20,532 nucleotides of DNA from Bimuria novae-zelandiae CBS 107.79 (Eukaryota > Ascomycota > Dothideomycetes > Pleosporales > Didymosphaeriaceae). The first letter of the stretch is position 1; every line of letters starts with the position of its first letter. Made by a program: the position numbers and the translations under genes. Where the stretch lies: the NCBI GenBank assembly GCA_010015655.1, contig ML976735.1, positions 119,584-140,115 on the forward strand. The letters are read 5' to 3'. Below are positions 1 through 8,605 of the stretch, in pieces. The notes below the pieces were generated by a model. It searched no databases. It was not told the origin of the DNA and saw only the letters and a list, made by a program, of their open reading frames with translations.

Positions 1-371
1 CTTGGAGGCTCGGAGACTCTGTTCCGCTAGTGACGCGCTAGCGTCTTGGCAAGTCACATGACGGCCGGCTTTATTGAGATTACCCTTTGTATATTCGCTT
101 ATTTATGCTGTGCAGAAAACCGTGACCCACTTCCTGCGTATATTAGGGCACGGCTAAGTATATTCTAGTATAGCTAGCCTTGTCCTTTTTTTATAGCTAT
201 ATATCGTTATAACCCCTTTATAATAAGCTTTAAAAACTTATTAGAGTATAGAATTTGGCTACCTCTATACTATATAACATATCTAGAAATTTTTATTAAG
301 TAATAAAGGAGATAAAGGACAAAATAAATATTTTTACCTCTGATTCGCTAGGCGGGTGGGTCGGGACGGTA
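1..371. other. Unassigned left flank, partly AT-rich
   Basis: No coding feature is supported here. About 1-120 has ordinary base composition. About 121-345 is rich in TA, TAG and CTA steps like the RIPped transposons in this window, so it may be the edge of another decayed repeat. The composition becomes normal again just before the pogo-type terminal repeat at 370. Confidence 0.4.
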
Positions 372-394
372 CCGTGTCTGTGCGCGCAACGCCC
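370..394 (+). repeat. Left terminal inverted repeat of pogo-type element
   Basis: TACCGTGTCTGTGCGCGCAA and the next five bases pair with the right repeat at 2923-2947 with a single G/A difference at 386. The leading TA is the target duplication. Confidence 0.88.
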
Positions 395-713
395 CAGCCA
401 TTTTGCACATATCTTCCACATCACATAACTCCACCACCTATGCTAGCTATTAACGAAGCAATTGCATATATTAATAGCCTAGCTTTAAGTAAAATATTTA
501 TATATTTAAAAGTAGTAAAAATATATAGCGTTAATTATATAATTTTATTACGCTAATATTAACGCGTATAGCGCTTATACATTACTAAAGACTCTAACTA
601 AAATATACTTAGCCTATACTAAAAAGCTAAGCTTATAAGGTATATAGAGAACCTTACTAAGCAACGCCTATTACTTATAAAATTTATATTATAAAATTTC
701 GCATCTTAATTAG

Positions 714-1150
714 TGTTAGGATCTGAACATGTATAGGACGCGGAGGACCAACGGGCCCTCAGCGGGGGTGACACTTGGTGGGGTTGCGCAACCGAGGTCA
801 CGTGATGTACCATCCAGCCAAGGCAGCACCAGCCATGGATGGCAGCACCAGCCGTGGATGGTGACACCAGCCATGGATGGCAGCAAGACCTTGGATGGTA
901 CAGAAATCCTTATGTATATAGGAACGCGAGAATGATCTCTCATATTCGCGTTCAACCTGTTTATCAATCTATCGTTTGGATCTGAATAAGCAACCTTGTT
1001 GATTTGATTGTGCTGTACACACCTTCGATACCAACGCCCTTAGTGACAGGCGCAAGCTATCACTACAACCCTTTCCCGTCCTACCAGTACTCCTGCCCGA
1101 GAACCAACCTTAGCCCATTTAGGACCAGCTATCCTGGATGGAACCTAACA
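714..1150 (+). mobile_element. Solo LTR, family A copy 1, inside pogo transposase
   Basis: This 437-bp repeat starts TGTTAGGATCTGAACATG and ends GGAACCTAACA, so TGTTAGG/CCTAACA form the short inverted ends typical of an LTR. ATTAG stands directly on both sides (709-713 and 1151-1155), a perfect 5-bp target duplication. No internal retrotransposon sequence follows, so it is a solo LTR left by LTR-LTR recombination. It shares its sequence with 10245-10945 and, inverted, with 11139-11599. It splits the pogo transposase between NFAS and its continuation, and its excision with one ATTAG restores that frame (442 bp is not a multiple of 3). It has far fewer RIP-type changes than the host element. 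Confidence 0.92.
824..898 (+). repeat. 19-bp minisatellite in family A LTR
   Basis: Four head-to-tail units near CAGCACCAGCCATGGATGG lie at 824-842, 843-861, 862-880 and 881-898, the last one base shorter. The same part of the other family A LTRs carries related but differently arranged CCATCCAGCCAAGA-like units, so this is the fast-changing part of the LTR, probably U3. Confidence 0.8.
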
Positions 1151-1587
1151 ATTAGTTACTAAAAACGTCTTTAAAAGCTAGGTTACGCGTTTTATTAACT
1201 ATAATAAAAATAAGCTTATATCTTAATAAGCGCTAGTAATAGACTTTATATACTATAATACTAATTTAGTTACTAAATATAGCCTATATTTTAACCTTGT
1301 AGAGCATAAAATATTGATATATAATATTAATAAAAAAGGTTTCGTAATTAAAGTAATTAGTAAATAAAAAAAAAGTCTTTAGTAAAAATATATATAAATA
1401 TAAACGCGTTAATTTAGCTCTCTAAAATAAATCCTGTAACTAGGTAATAGTACTAGTATTAATTTATACTAATAGGAGTATATTACTACTATCTATTATA
1501 TATTTAGTAAAGAAAGGAGATATATAGGCTAGCTAAATTAAGAATATCTACTAAAGAACTTATTAAGTCTATTTTATAATTTTACCT

Positions 1588-1693
1588 TGTAATGTACGTC
1601 GCCCTATACCACGTCGCCATATATTCCTAAAAAGAACGAGTAACGATAGCTATCGTTACAAGGCATAGGATAGTATATATAGGCATCGTGACA
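1588..1693. mobile_element. Short 106-bp solo LTR-like insertion in pogo transposase
   Basis: The insert starts TGTAATG and ends GTGACA and is flanked by TACCT on both sides (1583-1587 and 1694-1698). TG..CA ends and a 5-bp duplication fit an LTR, unusually short, perhaps from a small-LTR copia or TRIM-type element. Left of it the transposase reads VYFIILP; right of it IDWINNNISFI, which together match the family's SP-x-GWTNNDLG region, so the host gene is continuous without the insert. It is less AT-rich than its surroundings and holds a perfect 20-bp palindrome at 1640-1659. I see no second copy in the window. Confidence 0.72.
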
Positions 1694-2922
1694 TACCTAT
1701 AGACTAAATAAATAATAATATTAGCTTTATATAGCTTAAGCAGGTATTTAATTATTATACTAAATTTAAAGTATTAAGGAAATAGTGATTATTAATAATA
1801 AATAGTTATAATAGCTACATATTATTGGATTTTATTAGATTTTATAATAATAATAAAATACTACTATATGTCTTTCCTCTATATTTAGCTTATACACTTT
1901 AGCTATTAGATATAGTTAGCTTTAGTCCTCTAGTAATAAATTACTCTTAGGAACTTATAAATTACTTCTTTTTAATATTCTAAGCTATCTAGTTAAATAT
2001 ACTTACTTAAAGTTAGTTTTTAGCTTATTTAAAGCTACTAGCATATCGCTACTTAATTTAAAAAAATACTTTAAAGATTTAGAATATTAATACTAGATAG
2101 CTTTTAGTTATCTAAGACGTTAGCTTTATGTTACTTTAAGGGGGACTAGCCTAAAGTAGAGACGCTAGTACGTAAATCTATAAAAGATGTGCACTCTTAT
2201 AAGTTAAAAATAGTTTTCTGCACCCTCTACCACCTAGTAGCTTAGAATAAGCTTATCTACTATAAATTAGAGGGTGTAAAGGATGCCCTAAAGGAAAAAA
2301 AAGCCCTCTATAAAGAGGAGAGTTCTGCCTTTATAGTAATATAAAGAGTACTATAAAGGTACTGTTTTCTAGTCACCACGTATACAGAAGGAGGCAAAAG
2401 TAAGATATAAAATATTTAAGAACCTTAAGCGTTAAGAGGAGCTTATAAAAGCTAGTAAAAAGTAACTTTAATATAATAATAAGCTACTTAAGGGAAAGCT
2501 AAAGGATAAAAGGCGTATAAAAGAAAAACAGCTAAATTAGTACGTAAAAAGGAGCTAGCTAAGTTAATTACTCAAAAGGCTAAACGCGTAGCTAAAAAAT
2601 AACATTAAAAAGAAGCTTATAACGCTTAAAAAGCTTCATAATTATTTTAAAAAGGTAATAATAAGGCTTTAAAGCTAATAATTAAAAATTAAAAATATAT
2701 ATAGTATACTAAAGCTATTATAGCTAGCGCGTCGTCTAATATTACTTTAGCTATATAAGTTACTATAATTAACTTTTATAGCTACCCTATTAATTAGCTA
2801 AAATATAAGATAAAATTGTTGCGCAAATACATAAAGTACTCTAATAAAAAATCTCTTAATAATATATTTTTTTACGTAGCTATAGAGCTTCATGTTTGCA
2901 ATCGCTAATATACTGCCAAGTC

Positions 2923-2947
2923 GGGCGTTGTGCGCACAGACACGGTA
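2923..2947 (-). repeat. Right terminal inverted repeat of pogo-type element
   Basis: Reverse complement of the left repeat, 24/25 identical, ending in the TA target duplication at 2946-2947. Confidence 0.88.
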
Positions 2948-3307
2948 TTCTGCATAGCACCGATAACTCGCCCAGGGATCGATATTAAGCCCGCTTCACC
3001 CCGCACTCCATCGAGAAGCTCGCATGTAGATTCAAAATCCATTGCGGTCGAACACCAAGAAAATAAGCCATGTCTCTTCCTTCCAGCGATCACAGAAATA
3101 CACGATTCCACACAAAATGACCTTTTCTCCCGTGATTCACTCATGCTTCCTCAAATAAAGACGTCGCATGCCAGACAGATCGGGGCCAAACAAGCTTGTA
3201 GACAAGAGAGTTCTTTGAATGCTGTTTGTCGCATGATCTGTTTAGGTTCTTAGTGACGATGAAACAACCGCTGAAGGAGATAAATACCAGCTCCCCGTGA
3301 CAACGCT
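2948..3307. other. Intergenic spacer, no supported feature
   Basis: Base composition returns to normal immediately outside the pogo terminal repeat. Overlapping open frames on both strands here resemble no family I know and lack good starts. This segment holds the 3' flank of the RING-type pseudogene. Confidence 0.5.
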
Positions 3308-4392
3308 TTACACGCGACGGCCCAAAGGATCTGGGTGCGGTTCACGAGTGCGTCGCCGCAGTGCGACAACCCAATGAACGCGTGGCTCGTTGGCGCTATA
3401 GTCCATCACTGACTCGGAGGCGTTGAGGGCTGCGGGAGTGTTGTCGTCGTTCCAGTTCAGCACTCGGTAGTGCTCAAAGGTCTCATCGTGGCTCAAGTCG
3501 CCGGTCTGCGCCTGTCGCTGTGCATCCGACAGCAGCTGTTCACCGTACGAAAGCAGTCGAGCAAAGCCTGTAGTATGATTATATACACGCAGACAGGTAA
3601 TGTGGAAGATCAGTGCGGCGCAGATGACAAGAGTGTGGAGGGACTCCAGTGTGATGTAGTTCGTGCGCGGGTAATGGTTTCTATCATACCATAGGTGGTC
3701 CTGACGGACCAGAGCGATCATCGAAATCCAGTTGATTTCCTTGCCGCGGTAGTGCGGTGGCACTTTGGAGATCCACTGGTCGATGACGAAGTTCAGGTAT
3801 TCATTGTCGTCACGGATGGCTTGGTTGATGAAGGTGTCGTCCAGCTCGGTGTTGACATCAATCTGGTAGCGGTTAGTATCAAGACGAACAGGGGGACGAA
3901 AAGAGGTCACGAAGCCCGTCAGATTGAGTGCAACCAGCATCGGCCAGATGGCCTTGCGATTCCGCTTGACCAGACGCAGGACGACCTCTCCCGTAAGGTA
4001 CACGGATACGAGACCACTAACTTCGTAGATGCGACGAAGACCCTATTGAGCGACTGCGTCGTACTCGGTGCCCAGGATCTCGTGCAGTTTCCGGAACAGG
4101 GTGCGCGCGTTGATGTACGGTGCATCTGCGTCGCCAGCATCGAAGAGCTTGGTGCGACACAGCAGACAGGTCCCGAAGTCTGCATCTAGGTCTCGCTTGC
4201 CATTCTTCTTGATTAATTGGCTTCGAAACCACCAAACAATATACTGACGGTGGAAGATGTGCTTGCAGGAGCAAGGGATGCAGCGTCGTCGTTCGCCACG
4301 AATTCGTCGGTGCAGATCGCACCATTTGTCGGGGTAGGGACTTCGGCACGGGTCAGACCGGTTTCGTAGAACGCAGCCATACAGGGAATCAT
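3308..4392 (-). pseudogene. RING-finger protein gene, frameshifted and interrupted
   Basis: Reading leftward from ATG 4392 (MIPCMAAFYET), the frame gives GAICTDEFVANDDAASL and then must shift near 4265-4285 (net -1 base) to CKHIFHRQYIVWWFRSQ and, further on, TCLLCRTKLFDAG. Together this is a RING-type zinc domain, typical of E3 ubiquitin ligases. Two zinc ligands look lost: the first Cys of the opening pair is Gly and the Cys after H-I-F-H-R-Q is Tyr. An in-frame TAG at 4043-4045 follows AVAQ. The frame then stays open to TAA at 3308-3310, with a possible membrane helix (LVICAALIFHITCL) and a hydrophilic, Arg-rich end. No intron with plausible borders removes the TAG. Full length would be about 360 residues. 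It is best read as a decaying RING-domain gene; a defective assembly consensus could explain the frameshift but not both lost ligands. Confidence 0.68.
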
Positions 4393-4911
4393 GTTACCAG
4401 TATTGGCTGATATTTTGATCGAAGGGATTGTGGGGTCGATTGGCGGTTCTGTTAATATGCTGGCTCGGGGCGGCGGGTCGAGTATCCGTTTAAAGGCTTG
4501 CACTCAACGCAAGAAGTGGTTTATCCAAGGGCTAGTGATACTCGGCAAAGAGACAAAAGTCGAGGTCTAAAAGTAAGGGGGCCTGAGCAGTTCAAGCGTT
4601 TGGTGCAACGTGTGGGGACGAGGTTTATTACGAAAAAAGCTGGGGCGCTGTGCTGGCCAAAGTCGTAGCAAGGCTAATCGCATAAAAAATGTCGGGAGAG
4701 GAGCTAAGTGCCTGGTTTGTAAGCTCTGAACTACTTCAGCCGAATTGCTTGCACACTCACACACTAGCTCTGTCGCCTTTCCACATGGTTGCGCCTGACT
4801 TGATACTCACTAGACTCTCTCACTTGCGTCCTTCTAATGAACAGCGTTACATAAATTCCAGCAAGATTTGATTGCGAAATTAGACTCAAAATTGATTTCT
4901 GGTCCCAATCA
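4393..4911. other. Intergenic spacer between two minus-strand genes
   Basis: This should hold the promoter of the RING-type gene and the 3' flank of the seven-helix gene. In the frame of the RING gene the sequence is open up to about 4503 but begins with GTG, so coding there is not supported. The small open frames at 4567-4871 look random. Confidence 0.45.
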
Positions 4912-6061
4912 CTAGAGGGAATCGTTTATGCTAACATACAGTGAGCGTCTTTTCCACAAAAACATGACCTCGACTAGTACAGGCATGAACAAGACCACGG
5001 AAACAATTTGTCCAAAAGACCAATGATTGTCAGCGGGGTCCCTACCAGCAGCCAGGACCATGCCCCTTTGGAAGCGTTGCAGCCGGAAAAACGTCCATAG
5101 CTGACCGAGCAAGAGTAGTAGAACGACAAAGTTTAGGAGGCTCCACGAGAAGATTGTCCGGACGCGATCTGTGTGCTTGCCAATAGGACCATCTTTTACA
5201 ATCTTCGTGACTTTCTCAAGCTGTTCTTTCAAGGAGGATATGATCATCCATGAGACCACTATCACAATGATTACCAGCCAACTCGTGATACCAAATCCCA
5301 ACATGGCATTTTGATCTTGCTCAGAGAGCGTTTCGACACCGGAAAAGCAGGCATCGTAAATCTTATTCCAATCGATAGAAGAGATCACGGCGCCGGCATT
5401 ATCTCCAATTTGGCTCCGACCTGTTCAAAATTAGCTTGTCAAATCTTCCACATCTATTGACCCGTAATACTGACCGAAGGTTCCTGCCATCTGCGAGAAG
5501 AACGGAAAGTAGGAAACCATCCAGCACAAAACAAAGAGCAGAAACCGTTCTCCTTCTCTAGCCCTAGACTTTGCACTTGGAAGCCCGGTGTCGACAAAAA
5601 TGGCGGGTTTGAGCAGCGGTAAGAGAGTCATTGTAGAAACCGTCCATGCGATCTTCATGGTGATGGCTTCCATGCCATCCGCAGTGACGCCAAAATTCGC
5701 TTGAGCCAGGGTGATCGTGCTTGCAAGTTGGATAGAAAAGGTATAGAACAACGCACTGTCGAAGAATGTTTTCGTTGCGTTGGCGAGTAATAGCTTAGCA
5801 ACCTGTTGTTTTGGATTCTGCGAAATGTGAAGCCATGCGAAAGCAGCGACAACAGCGACGTAAATTGTAATCTCGATCACATAACCAGTCGCCATTCCAA
5901 TGCCACTGATATCCGGATTGCCCTCCCCCAAAGAGCACCACAGACCTCAGCCCTGCAGCTTGTTATATGGTTGAAGTCGCCACTGGTCGCATTCCGCAGT
6001 CGATCAACATAGTCGGGAAGTTTGTTCCGGGTGTAAGTGTGGAGCAATCGATTGAGCTCAT
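4912..6061 (-). pseudogene. Seven-helix fungal membrane protein gene, two frameshifts
   Basis: A 54-nt intron at 5421-5474 has donor GTCAGT, branch site GCTAAT and acceptor CAG; removing it joins MAGTFG to RSQIGDN and continues to TAG 4912-4914. Hydrophobic helices are seen at YVIEITIYVAVVAAFAWL, FFDSALFYTFSIQLAST, IAWTVSTMTLLPLLKPAIF, FLLFVLCWMVSYFPFF, WLVIIVIVVSWMIISSL, LLNFVVLLLLLGQLWTFF and VSVVLFMPVLVEVMFLW, hence seven. Upstream the coding sense continues as YVDRLRNATSGDF and CRAEVCGALWG, but joins GEGNPDISGIG only if one G is added to the G5 run at about 5922-5926. A second net -1 shift is needed to reach the nearest ATG (6059-6061, MSSIDC); this part is tentative. Function is unknown; the CxxEVCxALWGxGNPDISGIG pattern reminds me of an uncharacterised fungal membrane family. 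It is divergent from the Cys-rich gene at 6458. Confidence 0.65.
5421..5474 (-). other. Spliceosomal intron in seven-helix gene
   Basis: On the minus strand it begins GTCAGT, contains GCTAAT 10-15 nt before its end, and closes with GAACAG. Splicing gives phase-1 joining (G|GT) and keeps the frame across two long hydrophobic open frames. Confidence 0.8.
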
Positions 6062-6457
6062 AGTGCCTAGTCGTGGCTTACAGAATGAAAAGAATAGACA
6101 ATTGATCCTAGGTTTTAATAGCTGGTGAAAAGGCACGAGGCTGAGGATCTGAAGGGTCCTGGGGCTATCTCAGCTCGGTTGCTCGGCTGGCCGGTCTGGA
6201 CAAGCCTCCTTCGATAAGCGTCTAACGGGGTTCAGCTGAACGCCTAAAACAAAAGGCAAGCGAGTTATAAGAAGGCAACGCATGTGCGCAAGGCGTGTTA
6301 CGATCATCCGCCTAGCTCTTGCACGAGGCTCTACGGCTTCCAAAGATGCCCACGCGAAGCCTTCCTATTACTCCCAATCGGTAATTTATCTAGCCACCGA
6401 ACTTATCCCTGAATATAAAGATCTCCACAGGCTCATATAGCTTGCTTTATACTGACT
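6062..6457. promoter_or_regulatory. Divergent promoter region
   Basis: This gap lies between the start regions of the seven-helix gene (-) and the Cys-rich gene (+). For the plus gene a CCAAT box is at 6374-6378 and TATAAA at 6414-6419, 39 bp before ATG 6458. No comparable boxes stand out for the minus gene. No coding feature is supported in the gap. Confidence 0.45.
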
Positions 6458-6532
6458 ATGGGATTGTTCGAGATGTTGTCGACGCGGAGCATTTATTTGT
6501 TACTCACAATAGCGACTGCGAATGCGCATCCA

Positions 6533-6579
6533 GTAGGTCCGCAGACCGATGCAACCACTCTTGTTAACAGTCTATCTAG
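6533..6579 (+). other. Intron 1 of Cys-rich membrane protein gene
   Basis: 47 nt, donor GTAGGT, acceptor CTAG with TTAAC before it. It lies right after the signal peptide and joins CAT CCA to CTC GAA in phase 0. Reading through it would end in a stop at 6565-6567 or 6577-6579 in the downstream frame. Confidence 0.65.
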
Positions 6580-7209
6580 CTCGAACCGGAGGAGATACAG
6601 GCTCGCCAGAGTACACTTACACGAACGCATAGTACCGCTATTCTTGCTATTCTAAGTCAAAGTGTTATAACACGACCTGAGATCACACCGGCGCCAGTAC
6701 ATGTCGGCGAACTGAGACGCGAAACACCGGGTGATTGACAAACAGTGGGCTACATATCTGGAGATCCGCTTTTATCTCTCACATGTCCATCGAGCTGGTA
6801 TCTAGCCCATAATGTAGACGTGAGTTTGCTGGGTTGTTGCAGTGATCCAGCCTGCGATCTTCCAACCACATGCGTCTCGCTTGCTCAAATTCAGACCTGC
6901 GCTACGTCATGCGATATTGCTTCAGCAATTACATGCAGCAATACAGCTTCACCATATTGCGTCGAGAACCTCTACGTGGAGGGCGAGACTACGTGGACCG
7001 AGTTTCGCTGCGGGATCGAGCCCACGACCATACTGTCTATCCTACACCAACGGATTCCACGATTACTACCAACACCACCCAAATCACGAGCAGCTCAGTG
7101 TTACCATCATCTAGTGTAGCACCAGCGACCGCTGAAACAACGACTGTAGTACCGCCATCCAGTCCAACAGCGAGTACGACAGCACCAAGTGCAGACGACT
7201 TTCCCACAG

Positions 7210-7261
7210 GTACCAGAATACTCATTCATCTCCACCCTATATCCCCACTAATACCTTACAG
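7210..7261 (+). other. Intron 2 of Cys-rich membrane protein gene
   Basis: 52 nt, donor GTACCA, branch site CTAAT, acceptor TTACAG. Removal joins the Ser/Thr stalk (FPT) to EIQPGAIAGG at the start of the membrane helix. Confidence 0.78.
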
Positions 7262-7331
7262 AGATCCAGCCCGGAGCAATCGCCGGAGGCGTTATTGGCG
7301 GCTGCGCCATCTTGGGTGTGGTGTCATTTTG

Positions 7332-7384
7332 GTAAGCCCTTCAAATGACTCCAGATCCCCTCGAGCCACTGACCAGGCTACCAG
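7332..7384 (+). other. Intron 3 of Cys-rich membrane protein gene
   Basis: 53 nt, donor GTAAGC, branch site CTGAC, acceptor ACCAG. Removal joins the end of the membrane helix (VVSFW) to the basic tail (FWARKRQQ). Confidence 0.78.
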
Positions 7385-7571
7385 GTTTTGGGCCCGCAAA
7401 CGGCAGCAGAAGAAGGCCATCGCGGCTGCGAAACCGTCTGTTGCGCCCGCGACAGCAAGCTCGAGCGGAGCTTCCTCCCAGGATAATGCGTCTACCGGTA
7501 CGGGAACTGCGGTGAAGGAGAAGCCTGATCAGGTGATGAGGACGCATGCGAAGGCTTCGGGAACGCCGTGA

Positions 7572-7911
7572 GAAGAGAGCGACGAAAGTTGTGCATTGTA
7601 GGTGAGGAGGTTTTACAAGGAATGAAAGAGAGGCTGATAGATATAACAATTCAATCTCAATCTGGTAACAGCTTCTTAGCTACTATGATCTATCTCATCA
7701 TTCATGCCAGCGTCAAAGTACAATCTGTAACGCGACCATCGTACCCGGAACCCAAAATGCTGTTACCCTAAACTTTCCTCCTCATACCCAAGCACTATAA
7801 ACATCCAAACAGTCATGCGCGTGTCCTACTATTCTGTGCCACCACAGTCCAGCCACAAAGCTACATTTCCCTCCCAATTTGTTGCCCTCGTCCAGCCCCT
7901 TGCGCTGCCGC
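7572..7911. other. Convergent intergenic spacer
   Basis: This 340-bp gap lies between the ends of two converging genes and should hold both 3' untranslated regions. I see no strong poly(A) signal, hairpin or coding feature in it. Confidence 0.5.
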
Positions 7912-8605
7912 TCAAACCGCCGAATCGGTCGACTCCCTAATGAGCCCCGTGCTCGCGGACGCCTCCGGCTCATCCAAATACTCCTCCGCCCTCAGCAGAC
8001 TATACCTCTCACGCTTCCCTCCCGTCATCTCGGCCGCCCTAAGCTTCCCATGACAATGCGGGCACTCGGTCTGCCAGAAACCGAAGCTCACGCCTTTAGA
8101 AAGTACTTTGAACGGGTGGTACAGGGCGAGATACGCGTGGATGAACCTAGCACTATTAGTCCCTTTCCAAAGAAGCTTTACAGTAAACACACGGGGTAGG
8201 GACATACATATTCACCATCAATAACACAGTAGCGTAGGTTTCCAACATCATATAATTCGCATGGCCATTCATGTTGGGAGGCTCGAGGATCCAGACCGGC
8301 ACCAGGATGGCACAGTTCGCGAGAGCGAGGAACGCGTCAAGTAAGAACCATAGACCTGCGCGCCAGTAGGGGCGCTTGTCGAGGGGGTCGTGGGTCGTTT
8401 TGAGGAATAACGTGGAGGTGATAGCCGAGAAGAAGGTAGGGACCAAGCCGAAGAAGATGATGGTGGGTTCGGCGTGGTAGTTGTACCACCAGTCGGCGGA
8501 CTTGTGGGACATGACGCCCGCAGCGATGAGGAGGGGGAAGGCGGGAAGGAGATTCGCGATAGTGATTTTGCGCAGGGTACGCTCGTTTGGGATAGGAGAC
8601 GCCAT
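7912..8605 (-). CDS. Four-helix membrane protein, uncharacterised, intact
   Basis: Two exons, 8208-8605 and 7912-8146, are separated by a 61-nt intron (8147-8207) with perfect donor GTATGT, branch site GACTAAT and acceptor GCTAG. The joined product is 210 residues from ATG 8603-8605 to TGA 7912-7914. Four hydrophobic helices are visible: IANLLPAFPLLIAAGVM, TIIFFGLVPTFFSAITSTLF, WFLLDAFLALANCAILVPVW and YATVLLMVNMFIHAYLALY. A short loop then carries CPHCH, a possible metal or thiol motif, followed by an acidic cytosolic tail. The intron falls inside the fourth helix and splicing completes it, good evidence for the model. I recognise it only as a small fungal membrane protein of unknown function. 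It is the only host gene in the window with no defect, and it converges with the Cys-rich gene. Confidence 0.82.
8147..8207 (-). other. Spliceosomal intron in four-helix gene
   Basis: 61 nt on the minus strand, GTATGT donor, GACTAAT branch site, GCTAG acceptor. Splicing joins AT|G to complete Met within the fourth membrane helix. Confidence 0.88.

Larger units (their letters stand above)
440..2860 (+). pseudogene. pogo/Fot1-like (DDE_1) transposase, RIPped pseudogene
   Basis: An N-terminal helix-turn-helix (from ATG 440, INEAIAYINSL, then VVKIYSVNY) is followed by a CENP-B-like DNA-binding part ending in NFAS at about 695-706. After the solo LTR the frame resumes with VTRFINYNKNKL and KYSLYFNLVEHKI. 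The catalytic block reads NINKKGF where the family usually has NMDEKGF, so the first catalytic Asp is now Asn (GAT to AAT). The second block, INSYNSYILLDFI, corresponds to family DGHGSH with Asp again Asn. The third, LDIVSF, keeps its Asp. About 2180-2690 encodes the charged C-terminal tail (LEGVKDALKEKKALYKEE, then Lys/Arg-rich). Many TAG/TAA codons stand where Trp or Gln is expected, and there is a frame change in the A-run near 1366-1374. The assignment rests on recalled family motifs; it is dead as a gene. The end is approximate. Confidence 0.88.
372..2945 (+). mobile_element. pogo/Fot1-type DNA transposon, complete ends, RIP-degraded
   Basis: The element is bounded by terminal inverted repeats that match at 24 of 25 positions (370-394 and the complement of 2923-2947, counting the TA). 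It begins TA-CCGTGTCTGTGC and ends with the mirror of this, so TA at 370-371 and 2946-2947 is the expected Tc1/mariner-superfamily target duplication. Inside lies a wrecked transposase gene on the plus strand. Two solo LTRs have landed in it (714-1150 and 1588-1693). Without them and one target copy each, the element is about 2.0 kb, the usual size for Fot1-like elements. The ends keep normal GC while the interior is strongly AT-rich, as expected from RIP. Confidence 0.9.
6458..7571 (+). pseudogene. Cys-rich, Ser/Thr-stalked single-pass membrane protein, broken
   Basis: The gene model has exons 6458-6532, 6580-7209, 7262-7331 and 7385-7571. It encodes a signal peptide (MLSTRSIYLLLTIATANAHP), a propeptide-like stretch (ITPAPVHVGELRRE), a Cys-rich ectodomain (SLTCPSSWY, LLGCCSDPACDLPTTC, ITCSNTASPYCV, TEFRCG), a Ser/Thr/Pro stalk (about 7050-7205), one membrane helix (GAIAGGVIGGCAILGVVSF) and a basic tail starting WARKRQQKK. 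This order is typical of fungal cell-surface sensor-like or wall-anchored proteins; I recall related Cys-rich ectodomains in many Pezizomycotina without a known role. Two defects break it: TGA at 6736-6738 between PGD and QTVGYISGDP, as if from CGA, and a net -1 shift between CGIEPT (about 7015-7030) and VYPTPTDST (about 7035). All three introns have good borders, so splicing pressure appears recent. It converges with the four-helix gene. Confidence 0.65.

Noticed and set aside
356..556. Open frame across the left end of the pogo element
   Set aside because: Starts at a non-ATG codon upstream of the terminal repeat; only the part from ATG 440 belongs to a gene, the RIPped transposase.
824..898. 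Repeat units considered as a CRISPR-like array
   Set aside because: Units abut with no spacers, lie in an LTR, and the genome is eukaryotic.
1151..2890. AT-rich block considered as organellar or centromeric DNA
   Set aside because: It encodes a recognisable, mutated pogo transposase between matching terminal repeats; RIP explains the composition.
2905..3253. Overlapping open frames on both strands beside the pogo right end
   Set aside because: They cross the terminal repeat boundary, have no recognisable motif and no intron or promoter support.
4022..4045. TAG at 4043 as part of an intron in the RING gene
   Set aside because: The nearest GT before it would give an intron of about 22 nt, too short; no other good donor and branch site were seen.
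3470..4189. Plus-strand open frames of 74 and 164 codons
   Set aside because: They lie opposite the RING-type gene, whose minus-strand reading has clear protein character.
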